Shown here one piece after another: positions 1-7,547 of a stretch of DNA of 64,000 nucleotides (within the stretch, counting starts at the first letter, position 1; each line of letters opens with the position of its first letter). A program made the position numbers and the translations under genes. Under the pieces are notes generated by a model. The model was not told the origin of the DNA. It saw only the letters and a program-made list of their open reading frames with translations, and did not search any database. The stretch is from DASVTR01 sp036382855 (GTDB lineage Bacteria; Acidobacteriota; Blastocatellia; Pyrinomonadales; Pyrinomonadaceae). The DNA lies in contig DASVPO010000011.1 of the NCBI GenBank assembly GCA_036382855.1, positions 1 to 64,000 on the forward strand. Direction: 5' to 3'.

Positions 1-773
1 AGCGTCACGACCGCGTCCTGCAAGCCCTCGGAGAGCTTGAGTATCACGTTCCCCGTGAAGCCGTCGGTGACTATCACGTCCACCTGCCCTGTGAACACGT
101 CGCGCCCTTCGACGTTGCCGACGAAGTTGAGGCTCGTCAAATCGCGAAGGAGCGGAAAGGCTTCCTTCGTCAGGTCGTTGCCCTTGGCTTCCTCTTCGCC
201 GATGCTCATCAATCCGACGGCCGGGCGAATCGTGTTCAGCACGGCGCGCGAGTATGCGTCGCCCATGATGGCAAACTGCGCCAGATGCAGCGCCTTACAT
301 TCGGCGTTTGCTCCGACATCGAGCAGCAACGTGGGCTTGCCCGTCTTGGTCGGAATCATCGCCGCCAGCGCCGGACGGTCAACGCCGGGCAGCATCCCTA
401 TAACCATCTTGGCCGTCACCATCACAGCGCCCGTATTGCCAGCCGAGATGAAGCCGTCGGCCCGCCCTTCCGTGACCAGCTTCGACCCGACTCTCAAAGA
501 GCTACGCTTTTTACGACGAACAGCCGTCGCGACCGCTTCGTCCATCCCTATGACTTCCGCTGCCTCGACAAGTTCGATGCCGCGGTCGCCATCGCCTCGC
601 CAACCGCAACGGCGCAACTCCGGCTCGACCTTCTCCGGCTGCCCGACGAGAATGACGCCGATGCCCAGGTCGCGCGCGGCGGCCAGCGCGCCATCAATCT
701 CAGCGTGCGGCGCATGGTCTGAGCCCATCGCATCCACGACCACCTTGCCGGTCAGTTGCTGCCCTTGCTTCAT
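1..773 (-). CDS. plsX: Phosphate acyltransferase PlsX (3' end cut by window edge)
   Basis: PlsX converts acyl-ACP and phosphate to acyl-phosphate, the acyl donor for PlsY in phospholipid synthesis; it is a peripheral membrane enzyme. About 257 residues are visible; the family has roughly 330-340, so the C-terminus lies beyond the window. Seen: the opening VVVDAMGSDHAP, the GFISAGNTGA segment, LLLDVGANAE and GFTGN just before the cut. It follows the DUF177 gene and rpmF on the same strand, the classical order. The ATG at 773 directly follows a run of seven T at the foot of a 29-bp hairpin (781-859) and has no Shine-Dalgarno sequence, so the operon junction is odd. Identification is firm. Confidence 0.93.
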   Translation of the reverse strand, partial: MKQGQQLTGKVVVDAMGSDHAPHAEIDGALAAARDLGIGVILVGQPEKVEPELRRCGWRGDGDRGIELVEAAEVIGMDEAVATAVRRKKRSSLRVGSKLVTEGRADGFISAGNTGAVMVTAKMVIGMLPGVDRPALAAMIPTKTGKPTLLLDVGANAECKALHLAQFAIMGDAYSRAVLNTIRPAVGLMSIGEEEAKGNDLTKEAFPLLRDLTSLNFVGNVEGRDVFTGQVDVIVTDGFTGNVILKLSEGLQDAVVT

Positions 774-780
774 AAAAAAA

Positions 781-859
781 GTGATGAGTGATGAGTGATG
801 AGCGATGAGCGAAAAGCAGTTGGGTTTCTACTCATCACTCATCACTCATTACTCATCAC
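781..859. repeat. Heptamer hairpin R1 (TGATGAG type) between rpmF and plsX
   Basis: The left arm (781-809) and right arm (831-859) are each four tandem heptamers of TGATGAG type plus one base. They are inverted relative to each other, with two mismatches that become G-U or A-C pairs in RNA, around a loop of about 21 bases. On the minus strand the hairpin is followed by seven T and then the plsX ATG, so it resembles an intrinsic terminator placed inside an operon. The same unit recurs at 20771-20849 and 41507-41585. Confidence 0.9.
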
Positions 860-867
860 TTCTTTTC

Positions 868-1053
868 TTACGCTTCCTGCTCGACCTGCACTACTTCGCG
901 GCCTTTGTAATAGCCACACTTGGGGCAGACGCGATGCGGCATCCGTGGCTCCTGGCAATTCGGGCAGACGGATGTCTGCGGCGCTCTGAGCGCATCATGT
1001 GCGCGGCGCTTGCGCGTACGCGCTTTGGAATGACGGCGTTTTGGATTCGGCAT
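868..1053 (-). CDS. rpmF: 50S ribosomal protein L32
   Basis: Small basic protein of the large ribosomal subunit, 61 residues, the usual length. The N-terminus MPNPKRRHSKARTRKRRAHD is the typical L32 opening. Two Cys pairs, CPNC and CPKC, form the zinc-binding version of the protein. It lies between the DUF177 gene (24 bp upstream) and plsX, a very widely conserved arrangement that links ribosome and phospholipid synthesis. Its own TAA stop lies a few bases before hairpin R1. Nothing is unusual in the protein itself. Confidence 0.96.
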   Translation of the reverse strand: MPNPKRRHSKARTRKRRAHDALRAPQTSVCPNCQEPRMPHRVCPKCGYYKGREVVQVEQEA

Positions 1054-1077
1054 AATAACTCCTCAAAATAGTAAAAT

Positions 1078-1593
1078 CTAAAATTGCAAATCTTTCAGTG
1101 CGGACCAGCGCGGGTCTGCGTCCTTCTCCTCGCAGGCGCAAGGGCTTACGTTCCGATTGTTGCCGCAGACGGGGCAGAGTCCTTTACACTCTTCGCTGCA
1201 CAGCGCACGCGCCGGAAGCGCTAACAATATCTGCTCGCGGACAATCTCATCCACGTCAATCGAGTCGCCTTCATAAACGGAGACCAGCAAATCATCTGCC
1301 TGCAACTCCGCCGTCTCGTTTGACTCATAATCGGAGGCGGGGATGTAGGTCACGTCAAAATCCGTTTCAATCGGAAACTCAAGAGACTTCAGGCAGCGGT
1401 CGCAGTCAACTCCGGCGCGGGCCGTCAGTGTGCCGCGCAGTCGCACCTCATCGCCTTTGCGGCTTGCGCTTCCGCGAATCTGCGGCGCTTCAATCAAACG
1501 AGCGTTCTCTTCATCAAGAATCAACTCTTCGGGCGCATACGTGTGTGCGAATGGTTTCGCGCCGCCTTCCAGTTGCTCTATTTCAATTCGCAT
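1078..1593 (-). CDS. DUF177 (YceD-like) protein
   Basis: A member of the DUF177/YceD family, whose genes almost always precede rpmF; family members are linked to 23S rRNA maturation or stability in some bacteria and plastids. The 171-residue protein has the family's central DCDRCLKSLEFPIETDFDVTY-like region and an acidic SIDVDEIVREQILLALP segment. It ends in a CSEECKGLCPVCGNN cysteine cluster that probably binds zinc. The ATG at 1593 has AGAGGG just upstream and is preferred over the TTG at 1611. It is the first gene of the DUF177-rpmF-plsX set seen here. Confidence 0.88.
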   Translation of the reverse strand: MRIEIEQLEGGAKPFAHTYAPEELILDEENARLIEAPQIRGSASRKGDEVRLRGTLTARAGVDCDRCLKSLEFPIETDFDVTYIPASDYESNETAELQADDLLVSVYEGDSIDVDEIVREQILLALPARALCSEECKGLCPVCGNNRNVSPCACEEKDADPRWSALKDLQF

Positions 1594-1693
1594 CACACCC
1601 TCTGTCAGCAAAGCCGCGTCTTAAGCCCCGGCACACAAAAGCGTTAATTATAGCGGCCAGAACGGCTGTGTCAACGCGGGAGAGTGCAAAATC

Positions 1694-2947
1694 CTAATGC
1701 TGGCCCGCTTTGACGGCGCTCAAGGCGTCTGCACGAATCACGGCCGCAAGCCTCTGGTCGCCGCCCATCAAAAGCTTTTGCCCCGTGTGCCGCGCCGCAT
1801 AAAACACCAGCGGGCTGGCCGGAATATCGCCCGAACGCGCCAGCCTGCGCAACGTCTTCTGCCTGTAACGCGGGTCATCCGCATCAAGGGCGCGGGCTGC
1901 CGCAAACGCCTCGTCGGCACGTTCTCCCTCGCCCGCGCGCAGGTGAACAAGCCCCAGCATATAAAAGGCTTCGGCATACTGCCCATCAAGCTCTATGGCC
2001 TTCAGCAGGTGGCGCGTCGCAAGGCGGTCGCGATTCATCTGGTAATAAACGCAGCCTATGACGTAATGAGCCTCAGGCGATGGACGCGCCTTGAGCGCAC
2101 GCTTGAATTCGGCCAGAGCGCCGGACCATTTCTGCTCCGTCGCCAGCAACAGCCCCAATCCATAATAGGCTGCGCTGGACAGAGGGCCGTGACGCGACGC
2201 TTCGTTCAACAGTTTTCTGGCAAGCTCCGCTTCGCCGTTATCCGCGTAAGCAAGACCAAGCAGCAACGGGACGCCTTCGGCCTCCGGGGCCAGATTGTAG
2301 GCTCTTTGCAGATAAGCTATCACCAGCGGCATCTTCCCGACTTCGAAATAGTAGCGCCCTATAAAGCTGAACAGGGCCGCGTTGTTCGGAGACATGGCGG
2401 CGGCGCGTTCAAGCGAGCGTATGCCGCGCACAGCGTCTCCCTGTTCGAGAAAACTGATAGCCACGTCAACGAACCTGCTGAAGACAGCCACATCAGGCCC
2501 CTGATAAGCTTCCATCAACTGCTCACGCAGTTGCTCCTGCTGCTTATCCTTACGCTCCTGCGCGCGCGCGTCGTCCTCGCAGCGCTCGCGCCACAAAGCA
2601 TAGACGGCCTCCGCGTTAACCGTTCCGGCTTCACCTAAAGCGCCGATGAGCGTTTGAATCAGCGTGTGGTCGAAATAGGTGTTGCGCGCATGCTTGAGCA
2701 CGAGACCGAGGCTCTGTTCGAGCTTGGAGGCCAGACGGCTGAGACGGTTTTCCAGCGCCGAGACGCGTTCCAGCAAATGCTCTTCATGCGAGGTATCAAA
2801 ACTACCGGCGTCGAAGCGCGCCGTCGGCGGCTCGACGACCAGCATCAGCCGCGTCCCGCATCGCGCACAATGCTCCGCCCCGAGCGGATTCGCGCCCAGA
2901 CATTTTTGACAGTAATGAACCACGCGACGCATATTCAACTTCTTCAT
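1694..2947 (-). CDS. Zinc-ribbon and TPR-repeat protein
   Basis: The 417-residue protein starts with a short zinc ribbon (CQKC about residue 13, CARC about residue 27). A coiled-coil-like stretch follows (about 55-80), and then a long array of tetratricopeptide-type helical pairs (about 155-385), with repeat cores such as AEAFYMLGLVHLRAGEGERA. TPR arrays are protein-interaction scaffolds. There is no signal peptide or membrane helix, so it should be cytoplasmic. The ATG at 2947 has AAAGG upstream; an alternative ATG lies 5 codons in. No specific function can be assigned. It stands alone between the DUF177 gene and the hbd-like operon. Confidence 0.8.
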   Translation of the reverse strand: MKKLNMRRVVHYCQKCLGANPLGAEHCARCGTRLMLVVEPPTARFDAGSFDTSHEEHLLERVSALENRLSRLASKLEQSLGLVLKHARNTYFDHTLIQTLIGALGEAGTVNAEAVYALWRERCEDDARAQERKDKQQEQLREQLMEAYQGPDVAVFSRFVDVAISFLEQGDAVRGIRSLERAAAMSPNNAALFSFIGRYYFEVGKMPLVIAYLQRAYNLAPEAEGVPLLLGLAYADNGEAELARKLLNEASRHGPLSSAAYYGLGLLLATEQKWSGALAEFKRALKARPSPEAHYVIGCVYYQMNRDRLATRHLLKAIELDGQYAEAFYMLGLVHLRAGEGERADEAFAAARALDADDPRYRQKTLRRLARSGDIPASPLVFYAARHTGQKLLMGGDQRLAAVIRADALSAVKAGQH

Positions 2948-3021
2948 ACAGCCTTTGAGCGCTTCTGTTTTTCTTTAGTTGCGCCTCCAGCGTGAACTGC
3001 TTTTCCGGCAGAGGCGCAAAG

Positions 3022-3047
3022 AAAAAACGTAAGCCGCGAAAGGCTTA
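3022..3047 (-). terminator. Intrinsic terminator after the hbd-like gene
   Basis: On the minus strand a short stem, TAAGCC-TTTCGC-GGCTTA, is followed within two bases by TTTTTT. It lies about 23 bp past the stop of the 3-hydroxyacyl-CoA dehydrogenase gene and would end the thiolase operon. The stem is only 6 bp, so strength is uncertain. Confidence 0.5.
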
Positions 3048-3069
3048 GTTTAGGTTTTGAAACGCGCTT

Positions 3070-3915
3070 TTAGTATTCGTAAAAACCGCGCCCTGTTTTG
3101 CGGCCGAGCCAGCCCGCGTCAACGTAGCGCTTGAGCAACGGGCACGCCCTGTATTTCGAATCGCCGAGGCCGTCGTGCAGGACGTTCATAATCGCCAGAC
3201 AAACGTCCAGGCCGATGAGGTCTGCGAGCGCGAGCGGCCCCATCGGATGATTCATGCCGAGTTTCATAATGCCGTCAATACTCTCGCGCGTCGCAACACC
3301 TTCGTAGAGCGCGAAGATGGCCTCGTTAATCATCGGCATCAGGACGCGATTGGAGACGAAGCCCGGCATGTCGTTGCATTCGAGCGGCGTCTTCCCAAGC
3401 TTCTCCGTCAACTCACGCACAGACTGATACGTCTCATCGGAAGTCGCCATGCCGCGTATGATTTCGACGAGCTTCATCACGGGCACTGGATTCATAAAGT
3501 GCATGCCGATAACCTTGTCGGGTCTTCTGGTGGCCGCGCCGAGTTTTGTAATCGAGATGGAGGAAGTATTGGAAGCGAGAATCGTTTGCGGCTGGGCGAG
3601 TTCATCGAGCGCGCTGAAGATTTCCGTCTTGACTTTAACGTCTTCCGTCACGGCTTCGACAATCAACTCTGCATCACGGAGAGCATCGAGTTCGGTCGTC
3701 GTGCGAATACGACTGATGATAGCCTGCTTCTCTTCCTCCTTCAGACGCTCCTTGTCAACGTCGCGTTGAAGGCTCTTGTCCACGGCGCTCATGCCGCGCT
3801 GCAAAAATTCCTCCTTGATGTCGCGCAGCAAGACCGTGTATCCGGCGCGCGCAGCTACCTGCGCGATGCCGTTTCCCATCGTTCCAGCCCCAATGACTCC
3901 TATGATTCCGCTCAA
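3070..3915 (-). CDS. hbd: 3-hydroxybutyryl-CoA dehydrogenase
   Basis: Oxidises or reduces the 3-hydroxyacyl-CoA / acetoacetyl-CoA pair with NAD(P). At 281 residues it has the stand-alone Hbd/PaaH length. The Rossmann fingerprint GVIGAGTMGNGIAQ is at residues 5-18, ASNTSS-ISITKLG and HFMNPVPVMKLVE in the middle, and the C-terminal GLDVCLAIMNVLHDGLGDSKY plus GRKTGRGFYEY are typical. The start appears to be TTG with GGGAG upstream. It is third in an operon with a thiolase and a small membrane protein (gap 18-24 bp), suggesting acetoacetyl-CoA/3-hydroxybutyryl-CoA metabolism. Direction of flux cannot be told. Confidence 0.9.
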   Translation of the reverse strand: MSGIIGVIGAGTMGNGIAQVAARAGYTVLLRDIKEEFLQRGMSAVDKSLQRDVDKERLKEEEKQAIISRIRTTTELDALRDAELIVEAVTEDVKVKTEIFSALDELAQPQTILASNTSSISITKLGAATRRPDKVIGMHFMNPVPVMKLVEIIRGMATSDETYQSVRELTEKLGKTPLECNDMPGFVSNRVLMPMINEAIFALYEGVATRESIDGIMKLGMNHPMGPLALADLIGLDVCLAIMNVLHDGLGDSKYRACPLLKRYVDAGWLGRKTGRGFYEY

Positions 3916-3939
3916 AGACGATTATCTCCCAACTATTGA

Positions 3940-4434
3940 TTAACGCCAGTCGCGCATCTGCGGCGGTCGTGGCATGCGCTCGTGTTGATTGTACGGGTCG
4001 CCGCTGGCCCAGTTATCTTCGGTCGCGCTCGGCAGTATGCTGTAATTAGACGGCGACCATCCACCACCGCTGTCCGCGTAAAACTCTTTACCAGTGTTGC
4101 TTGATATGAACCAGAGCGTATAGACGCTGAGCGCTGTGCCGTAAGGAAAAACTAACAGCGACGGAAGCGCCGCGACGGTTGCCGCGACGCGCGCCCATCG
4201 TTTCCGCGTCAAAAGCGCGTAACCAGCGATGAGCGACGGCAATGCAAGCATCAACCCGCCTCCCAGGATGATGAGCATGATGAACCACATCGTGCTGATA
4301 ATTGTCGAGTCCGGGATTGGCAGGCTCAGGAAAAAGTTAAACATGATGAAGAACAGGAGCAGCATCAGCAGGTGAAGCCCGCCGTAGCCCAGATGCGCGA
4401 GGCCCAACACTTTGTTGTGCTCTTGTGCTGTCAT
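3940..4434 (-). CDS. Small multi-pass membrane protein, unknown
   Basis: About 164 residues with three to four hydrophobic helices (roughly 15-45, 50-75 and 82-115) and a hydrophilic tail rich in Ser, Asn and Pro after residue 120. The ATG at 4434 is preferred because AGGACAGG precedes it; a TTG four codons upstream is the alternative. It sits between the thiolase and the hydroxyacyl-CoA dehydrogenase genes with short gaps, so it is co-transcribed with them. I do not recognise the family and no enzymatic motif is visible. Confidence 0.65.
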   Translation of the reverse strand: MTAQEHNKVLGLAHLGYGGLHLLMLLLFFIMFNFFLSLPIPDSTIISTMWFIMLIILGGGLMLALPSLIAGYALLTRKRWARVAATVAALPSLLVFPYGTALSVYTLWFISSNTGKEFYADSGGGWSPSNYSILPSATEDNWASGDPYNQHERMPRPPQMRDWR

Positions 4435-4452
4435 CCTGTCCTGCAACTCTCT

Positions 4453-5643
4453 TTAACGTTCGACTGCCATCGCGACTGCGTTTCCACCGCCTAGACAGAG
4501 CGCCGCCAGACCACGACGCGCGCCACGTCGTTTCATCTCGTAGAGCATCGTCGTCAACAGTCGCGAGCCGGATTGTCCGATAGCATGGCCGAGCGCGACC
4601 GCGCCGCCGTTGACGTTGACCTTTTCAGGGTCAAGCTCAAGCTCCTTCATAATCGCTATCGCCTGCACGGAGAAGGCTTCGTTGAGTTCAATCAAATCAA
4701 CTTCGCTGAGCGACCATCCCGCTTTTTTCAGGACTTTGCGAATCGCTTCGACGGGAGCCATCATCACCAGTTCCGGCTCGATGCCTGATGTCGCCTGCGC
4801 TGCGATGCGCGCCATCGGCTCGACGCCAAGCGCGCGTGCGCGTTCAAGCGATGTGACGACGAGAGCCGAAGCTCCGTCGTTGACGCCGGGAGCGTTGCCT
4901 GCCGTCACCGTGCCGCCTTCCTTCTTAAAAGCGGGCTTGAGCTTCGCTAAGGCATCGAGCGAAGTGTCCTCACGGACGGATTCGTCCGCGTCAAGAATGA
5001 CGGGAGCGCCTTTCTTCTGCGGTATCTCGACGGGCAGAATCTCATCCTTAAACTTTCCGGCTTTAATTGCTGCCGCCGCCTTGCGATGAGAGTTGAGCGC
5101 ATACTCGTCCTGCTCTGCGCGCGTCACGTTGTAACGCGTGGCGACGACTTCCCCCGTGTTTCCCATGTGATAATTCTCGAAGGCACACCAGAGTCCGTCG
5201 TTAATCATCGCGTCAACCAAGACGCCGTTGCCGAGGCGATAGCCCTCGCGCGCCTTCGGTATCAGGTAGGGTGCGCCAGACATTGACTCCATTCCGCCCG
5301 CTACCACGATTTCCGCGTCGTCAAGCTGAATGGCCTGCGATGCCATCATCACGGCCTTTAGCCCAGAGCCGCAGACCTTGTTAATCGTCACGGCCGAGAC
5401 GCCGAAGGGAATGCCGCCATGAAGCGCAGCCTGCCTCGCAGGGTTCTGTCCGAGTCCTGCCTGTATGACGCAGCCCATAATCACTTCGTCAACATCTTCG
5501 GGAGCAACGCCCGCGCGCCTGACGCTCTCGCGCACGACCATCGCGCCCAACTCCGTCGCCTTAAAATCCTTCAACGCCCCTTGAAACTTCCCCGTAGGAG
5601 TTCGCACGGCGCTGATAATGACCGCTTCTTTTCTCTCTGACAT
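4453..5643 (-). CDS. Acetyl-CoA C-acetyltransferase (thiolase)
   Basis: Claisen condensation of two acetyl-CoA, or thiolysis of acetoacetyl-CoA. The 396 residues match the family length. Catalytic residues are visible: Cys91 in NKVCGSG (acyl-enzyme), His353 in ALGHAIGQSGSR and Cys383 in CLGGGNA. The N-terminal ISAVRTPTGKFQGALKD is the biosynthetic-thiolase opening. It is the first gene of a three-gene minus operon ending in an hbd-like dehydrogenase. SD-like GAGGT precedes the ATG. The spacer to the divergent nucleotidyltransferase gene holds heptamer hairpin R4. Confidence 0.93.
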   Translation of the reverse strand: MSERKEAVIISAVRTPTGKFQGALKDFKATELGAMVVRESVRRAGVAPEDVDEVIMGCVIQAGLGQNPARQAALHGGIPFGVSAVTINKVCGSGLKAVMMASQAIQLDDAEIVVAGGMESMSGAPYLIPKAREGYRLGNGVLVDAMINDGLWCAFENYHMGNTGEVVATRYNVTRAEQDEYALNSHRKAAAAIKAGKFKDEILPVEIPQKKGAPVILDADESVREDTSLDALAKLKPAFKKEGGTVTAGNAPGVNDGASALVVTSLERARALGVEPMARIAAQATSGIEPELVMMAPVEAIRKVLKKAGWSLSEVDLIELNEAFSVQAIAIMKELELDPEKVNVNGGAVALGHAIGQSGSRLLTTMLYEMKRRGARRGLAALCLGGGNAVAMAVER

Positions 5644-5674
5644 GCCTTTAACCTCACAGCCTCTTTAAATCGTC

Positions 5675-5766
5675 AATAGTTAATAGCGAATGATAATAAA
5701 CAGAATCCGCTTGCCTGGTTCACCATTTATCATTCGCTATTTACCGTTAACTATTTACCATTCACC
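5675..5766. repeat. Heptamer hairpin R4 (GGTAAAT type) between divergent genes
   Basis: Read on the minus strand the longer arm splits cleanly into seven heptamers: GGTGAAT, GGTAAAT, AGTTAAC, GGTAAAT, AGCGAAT, GATAAAT, GGTGAAC. The opposite arm (about 5677-5696) matches it but lacks exactly one unit (CGGTAAA). The element sits between the thiolase start and the promoter of the nucleotidyltransferase gene. Confidence 0.8.
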
Positions 5767-5805
5767 AAAGCGTGTCAAGCAAGCAGTTGAAATGAGGGCG
5801 GCGGT

Positions 5806-5834
5806 TTGAAAGCAACCGAAGCGAGTGTTAGACT
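5806..5834 (+). promoter_or_regulatory. Sigma-70-like promoter for the nucleotidyltransferase gene
   Basis: TTGAAA (5806-5811), a 17-bp spacer and TAGACT (5829-5834) lie about 43 bp before the ATG at 5877. Five of six and four of six consensus bases match. Confidence 0.45.
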
Positions 5835-5876
5835 CTGGCCGTTTTTACGACTTGAAACTTTTGCGGTAATCCTGAC

Positions 5877-6923
5877 ATGCAAGCGCTCATTCTCGCGGGC
5901 GGCAAAGGCACGCGCCTGCGCCCGCTGACGGTTTACACACCGAAACCCATCGTTCCCATCTGCAACCGTCCGTTCCTGCTCTACCAGATAGACACGCTGA
6001 AACGCGCAGGCATCACGGACATCACCCTTTCGCTTTCATACCAGCCGCACAAAATCGAGCAGCAGCTCGGCGACGGCGCAGACTTCGGCGTCCACTTGCG
6101 CTACACGGTCGAGCCACAGCCGATGGGAACAGCCGGTGCTTACAAGTATGCGGAGGATTTGATACGCGAGCCGACCGTCGTCTTCAACGGCGATATTCTG
6201 ACCGACTTAGACCTCAAAGCCGTCATCCGTGAACACAACGACAGGCAGGCGACGGCCACCATCGTCTTAACGCCGGTCGAGAATCCGAGCGCTTACGGTC
6301 TTGTTGAAACCGAAAGTGATGGCCGCGTCAGAAGATTCTTGGAGAAGCCGAAGGCCGAAGAGATTACCGTCAACACCATCAACGCCGGAACATACATTCT
6401 TGAGCCGCGCGTGCTCGATTATATTCCAGTTGGCGAAAACCACTCGTTTGAGTACGGCCTGTTCCCGACGCTCCTGATGCGCAAAGAGCCTTTCTTCGCA
6501 CACATTCCACAGCGCACCTACTGGATGGACATCGGCACGCCCGCGCGCTACTTGCAAACGCATCAAGACCTGCTTGCCGACCGCGTCGCACGCATCCACA
6601 TCAAAGACCGTCGCGGACAATTCGACGAAGCGACCATCGCGTTGATTGACGACCTCTCGATGATTGGCGACGGCTGCACCTTGAAGCCCGGCGCTGAAAT
6701 CATCAATTCCGTGCTCGGCCCTAATTGCTACATAGAGGAGAAGGCACGCATCGAAAACTCCGTTATCTGGGCCCACACGCGCGTCGGCGCGGGCGCGCAG
6801 ATTTTCGGCGCAATCGTCGGACGCGGCTGCCACATCGGCCGCGCTGCGCAGGTCGGCCCCGGCACAGTGCTCGGAGACAAGGCTTCGCTAACGGACTACA
6901 CTCTGACCGGCGGCACGCGTTAA
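5877..6923 (+). CDS. Mannose-1-phosphate guanylyltransferase-like NDP-sugar synthase
   Basis: Transfers a nucleotidyl group to a sugar-1-phosphate to make an NDP-sugar for polysaccharide or glycan synthesis. The 348-residue protein opens with LAGGKGTRLRPLT and TPKPIVPICN, the nucleotidyltransferase signature. VFNGDILTD (metal-binding region), FLEKP and NAGTYIL follow in family order. After about residue 245 it continues into left-handed beta-helix hexapeptide-type repeats, as in bacterial GDP-mannose pyrophosphorylase-like enzymes. The actual sugar and nucleotide cannot be fixed from sequence. It is a single gene with its own promoter. Confidence 0.87.
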   Translation: MQALILAGGKGTRLRPLTVYTPKPIVPICNRPFLLYQIDTLKRAGITDITLSLSYQPHKIEQQLGDGADFGVHLRYTVEPQPMGTAGAYKYAEDLIREPTVVFNGDILTDLDLKAVIREHNDRQATATIVLTPVENPSAYGLVETESDGRVRRFLEKPKAEEITVNTINAGTYILEPRVLDYIPVGENHSFEYGLFPTLLMRKEPFFAHIPQRTYWMDIGTPARYLQTHQDLLADRVARIHIKDRRGQFDEATIALIDDLSMIGDGCTLKPGAEIINSVLGPNCYIEEKARIENSVIWAHTRVGAGAQIFGAIVGRGCHIGRAAQVGPGTVLGDKASLTDYTLTGGTR

Positions 6924-6967
6924 TCAATCACGCGTTTGCGGACAAGGACTTGACGCGGCTTTAAAAC

Positions 6968-7126
6968 TCACTTCGGGGAAGCGGCAGGAGTCGCATTGCT
7001 TTGGCGTAGATTAACCCGCTCGCCTTCAGCAAACATGGCGAAGAATGTAAGCGCCAACACAGCGACTATCGCAAGCAGTATGAAGACGATAATATTGATG
7101 ACGACTTTTAGCTTCTTTGTGTTCAC
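6968..7126 (-). CDS. Small single-pass membrane protein, unknown
   Basis: A short reading frame with one strong membrane helix (INIIVFILLAIVAVLALTFF) followed by a polar tail ending NATPAASPK. The preferred start is the GTG at 7126 (52 residues); a longer form from the GTG at 7183 would add a charged N-terminus of 19 residues. Neither start has a clear Shine-Dalgarno sequence. It faces the DUF3309-like gene divergently. Function unknown; it may not be a real gene. Confidence 0.4.
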   Translation of the reverse strand: MNTKKLKVVINIIVFILLAIVAVLALTFFAMFAEGERVNLRQSNATPAASPK

Positions 7127-7164
7127 TGCACAGAAAAGTTCAGTCCAACGCCCGACTCGGACAT

Positions 7165-7193
7165 AAAACACATCACGCAGCACAAGTTATAAT
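7165..7193 (+). promoter_or_regulatory. Candidate promoter for the DUF3309-like gene
   Basis: A perfect TATAAT (7188-7193) lies 54 bp before the ATG at 7247. The hexamer 17 bp upstream (AAAACA at 7165-7170) is weak, so only the -10 element is convincing. Confidence 0.4.
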
Positions 7194-7246
7194 AAAGTGT
7201 TTGATAAAGCACGTCGTTGCAGCAAACTCAAAGGGAGGTTTTCGTT

Positions 7247-7399
7247 ATGGGGTTAATCCTGATTATCATCCTCGTGATTTTACTGCTGGGCGCTATCCCC
7301 TCCTGGCCTTACAGCCGTAACTGGGGATATGGGCCAAGCGGCGGCCTCGGATTGATTCTCCTCATCATTATCATTCTGGTGCTGCTGAAGTACATCTGA
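7247..7399 (+). CDS. DUF3309-family small hydrophobic protein
   Basis: A 50-residue protein with two membrane-prone stretches (GLILIIILVILLLGAIP and GLILLIIIILVLLKYI) separated by a WPYSRNWGYGPSGG linker. This Trp/Tyr/Gly linker between two short helices is the hallmark of the DUF3309 family of small membrane proteins, whose function is unknown. The ATG at 7247 is preceded by AAGGGAGGT at ideal spacing, so the start is well supported over an upstream in-frame candidate. It appears monocistronic behind a TATAAT promoter. Confidence 0.82.
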   Translation: MGLILIIILVILLLGAIPSWPYSRNWGYGPSGGLGLILLIIIILVLLKYI

Positions 7400-7547
7400 G
7401 CGGTTGAACGGGCGCGTCTCTTTCTCTCTAACCGAACGCGGCCGTAAGCGGCGGGCGGTGAATTCTTAGTGCGCCCTCTGCCCTTGCGTCTTTCGCTCGC
7501 CACGAAATCCTGTAGCACACTCAAAACGATTTTTCGGAAGATGAACG

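Noticed and set aside
37..798. 253-residue plus-strand frame at the start
   Set aside because: It is antisense to plsX, whose conserved motifs are clear on the minus strand.
781..859. CRISPR-like array
   Set aside because: Units are only 7 bp, contiguous, and arranged as two inverted arms; there are no spacers or cas genes.
2974..3020. TTGCGCCTC / GAGGCGCAA inverted repeat as terminator
   Set aside because: No T-tract follows on either strand; the neighbouring TAAGCC hairpin with T6 is a better terminator.
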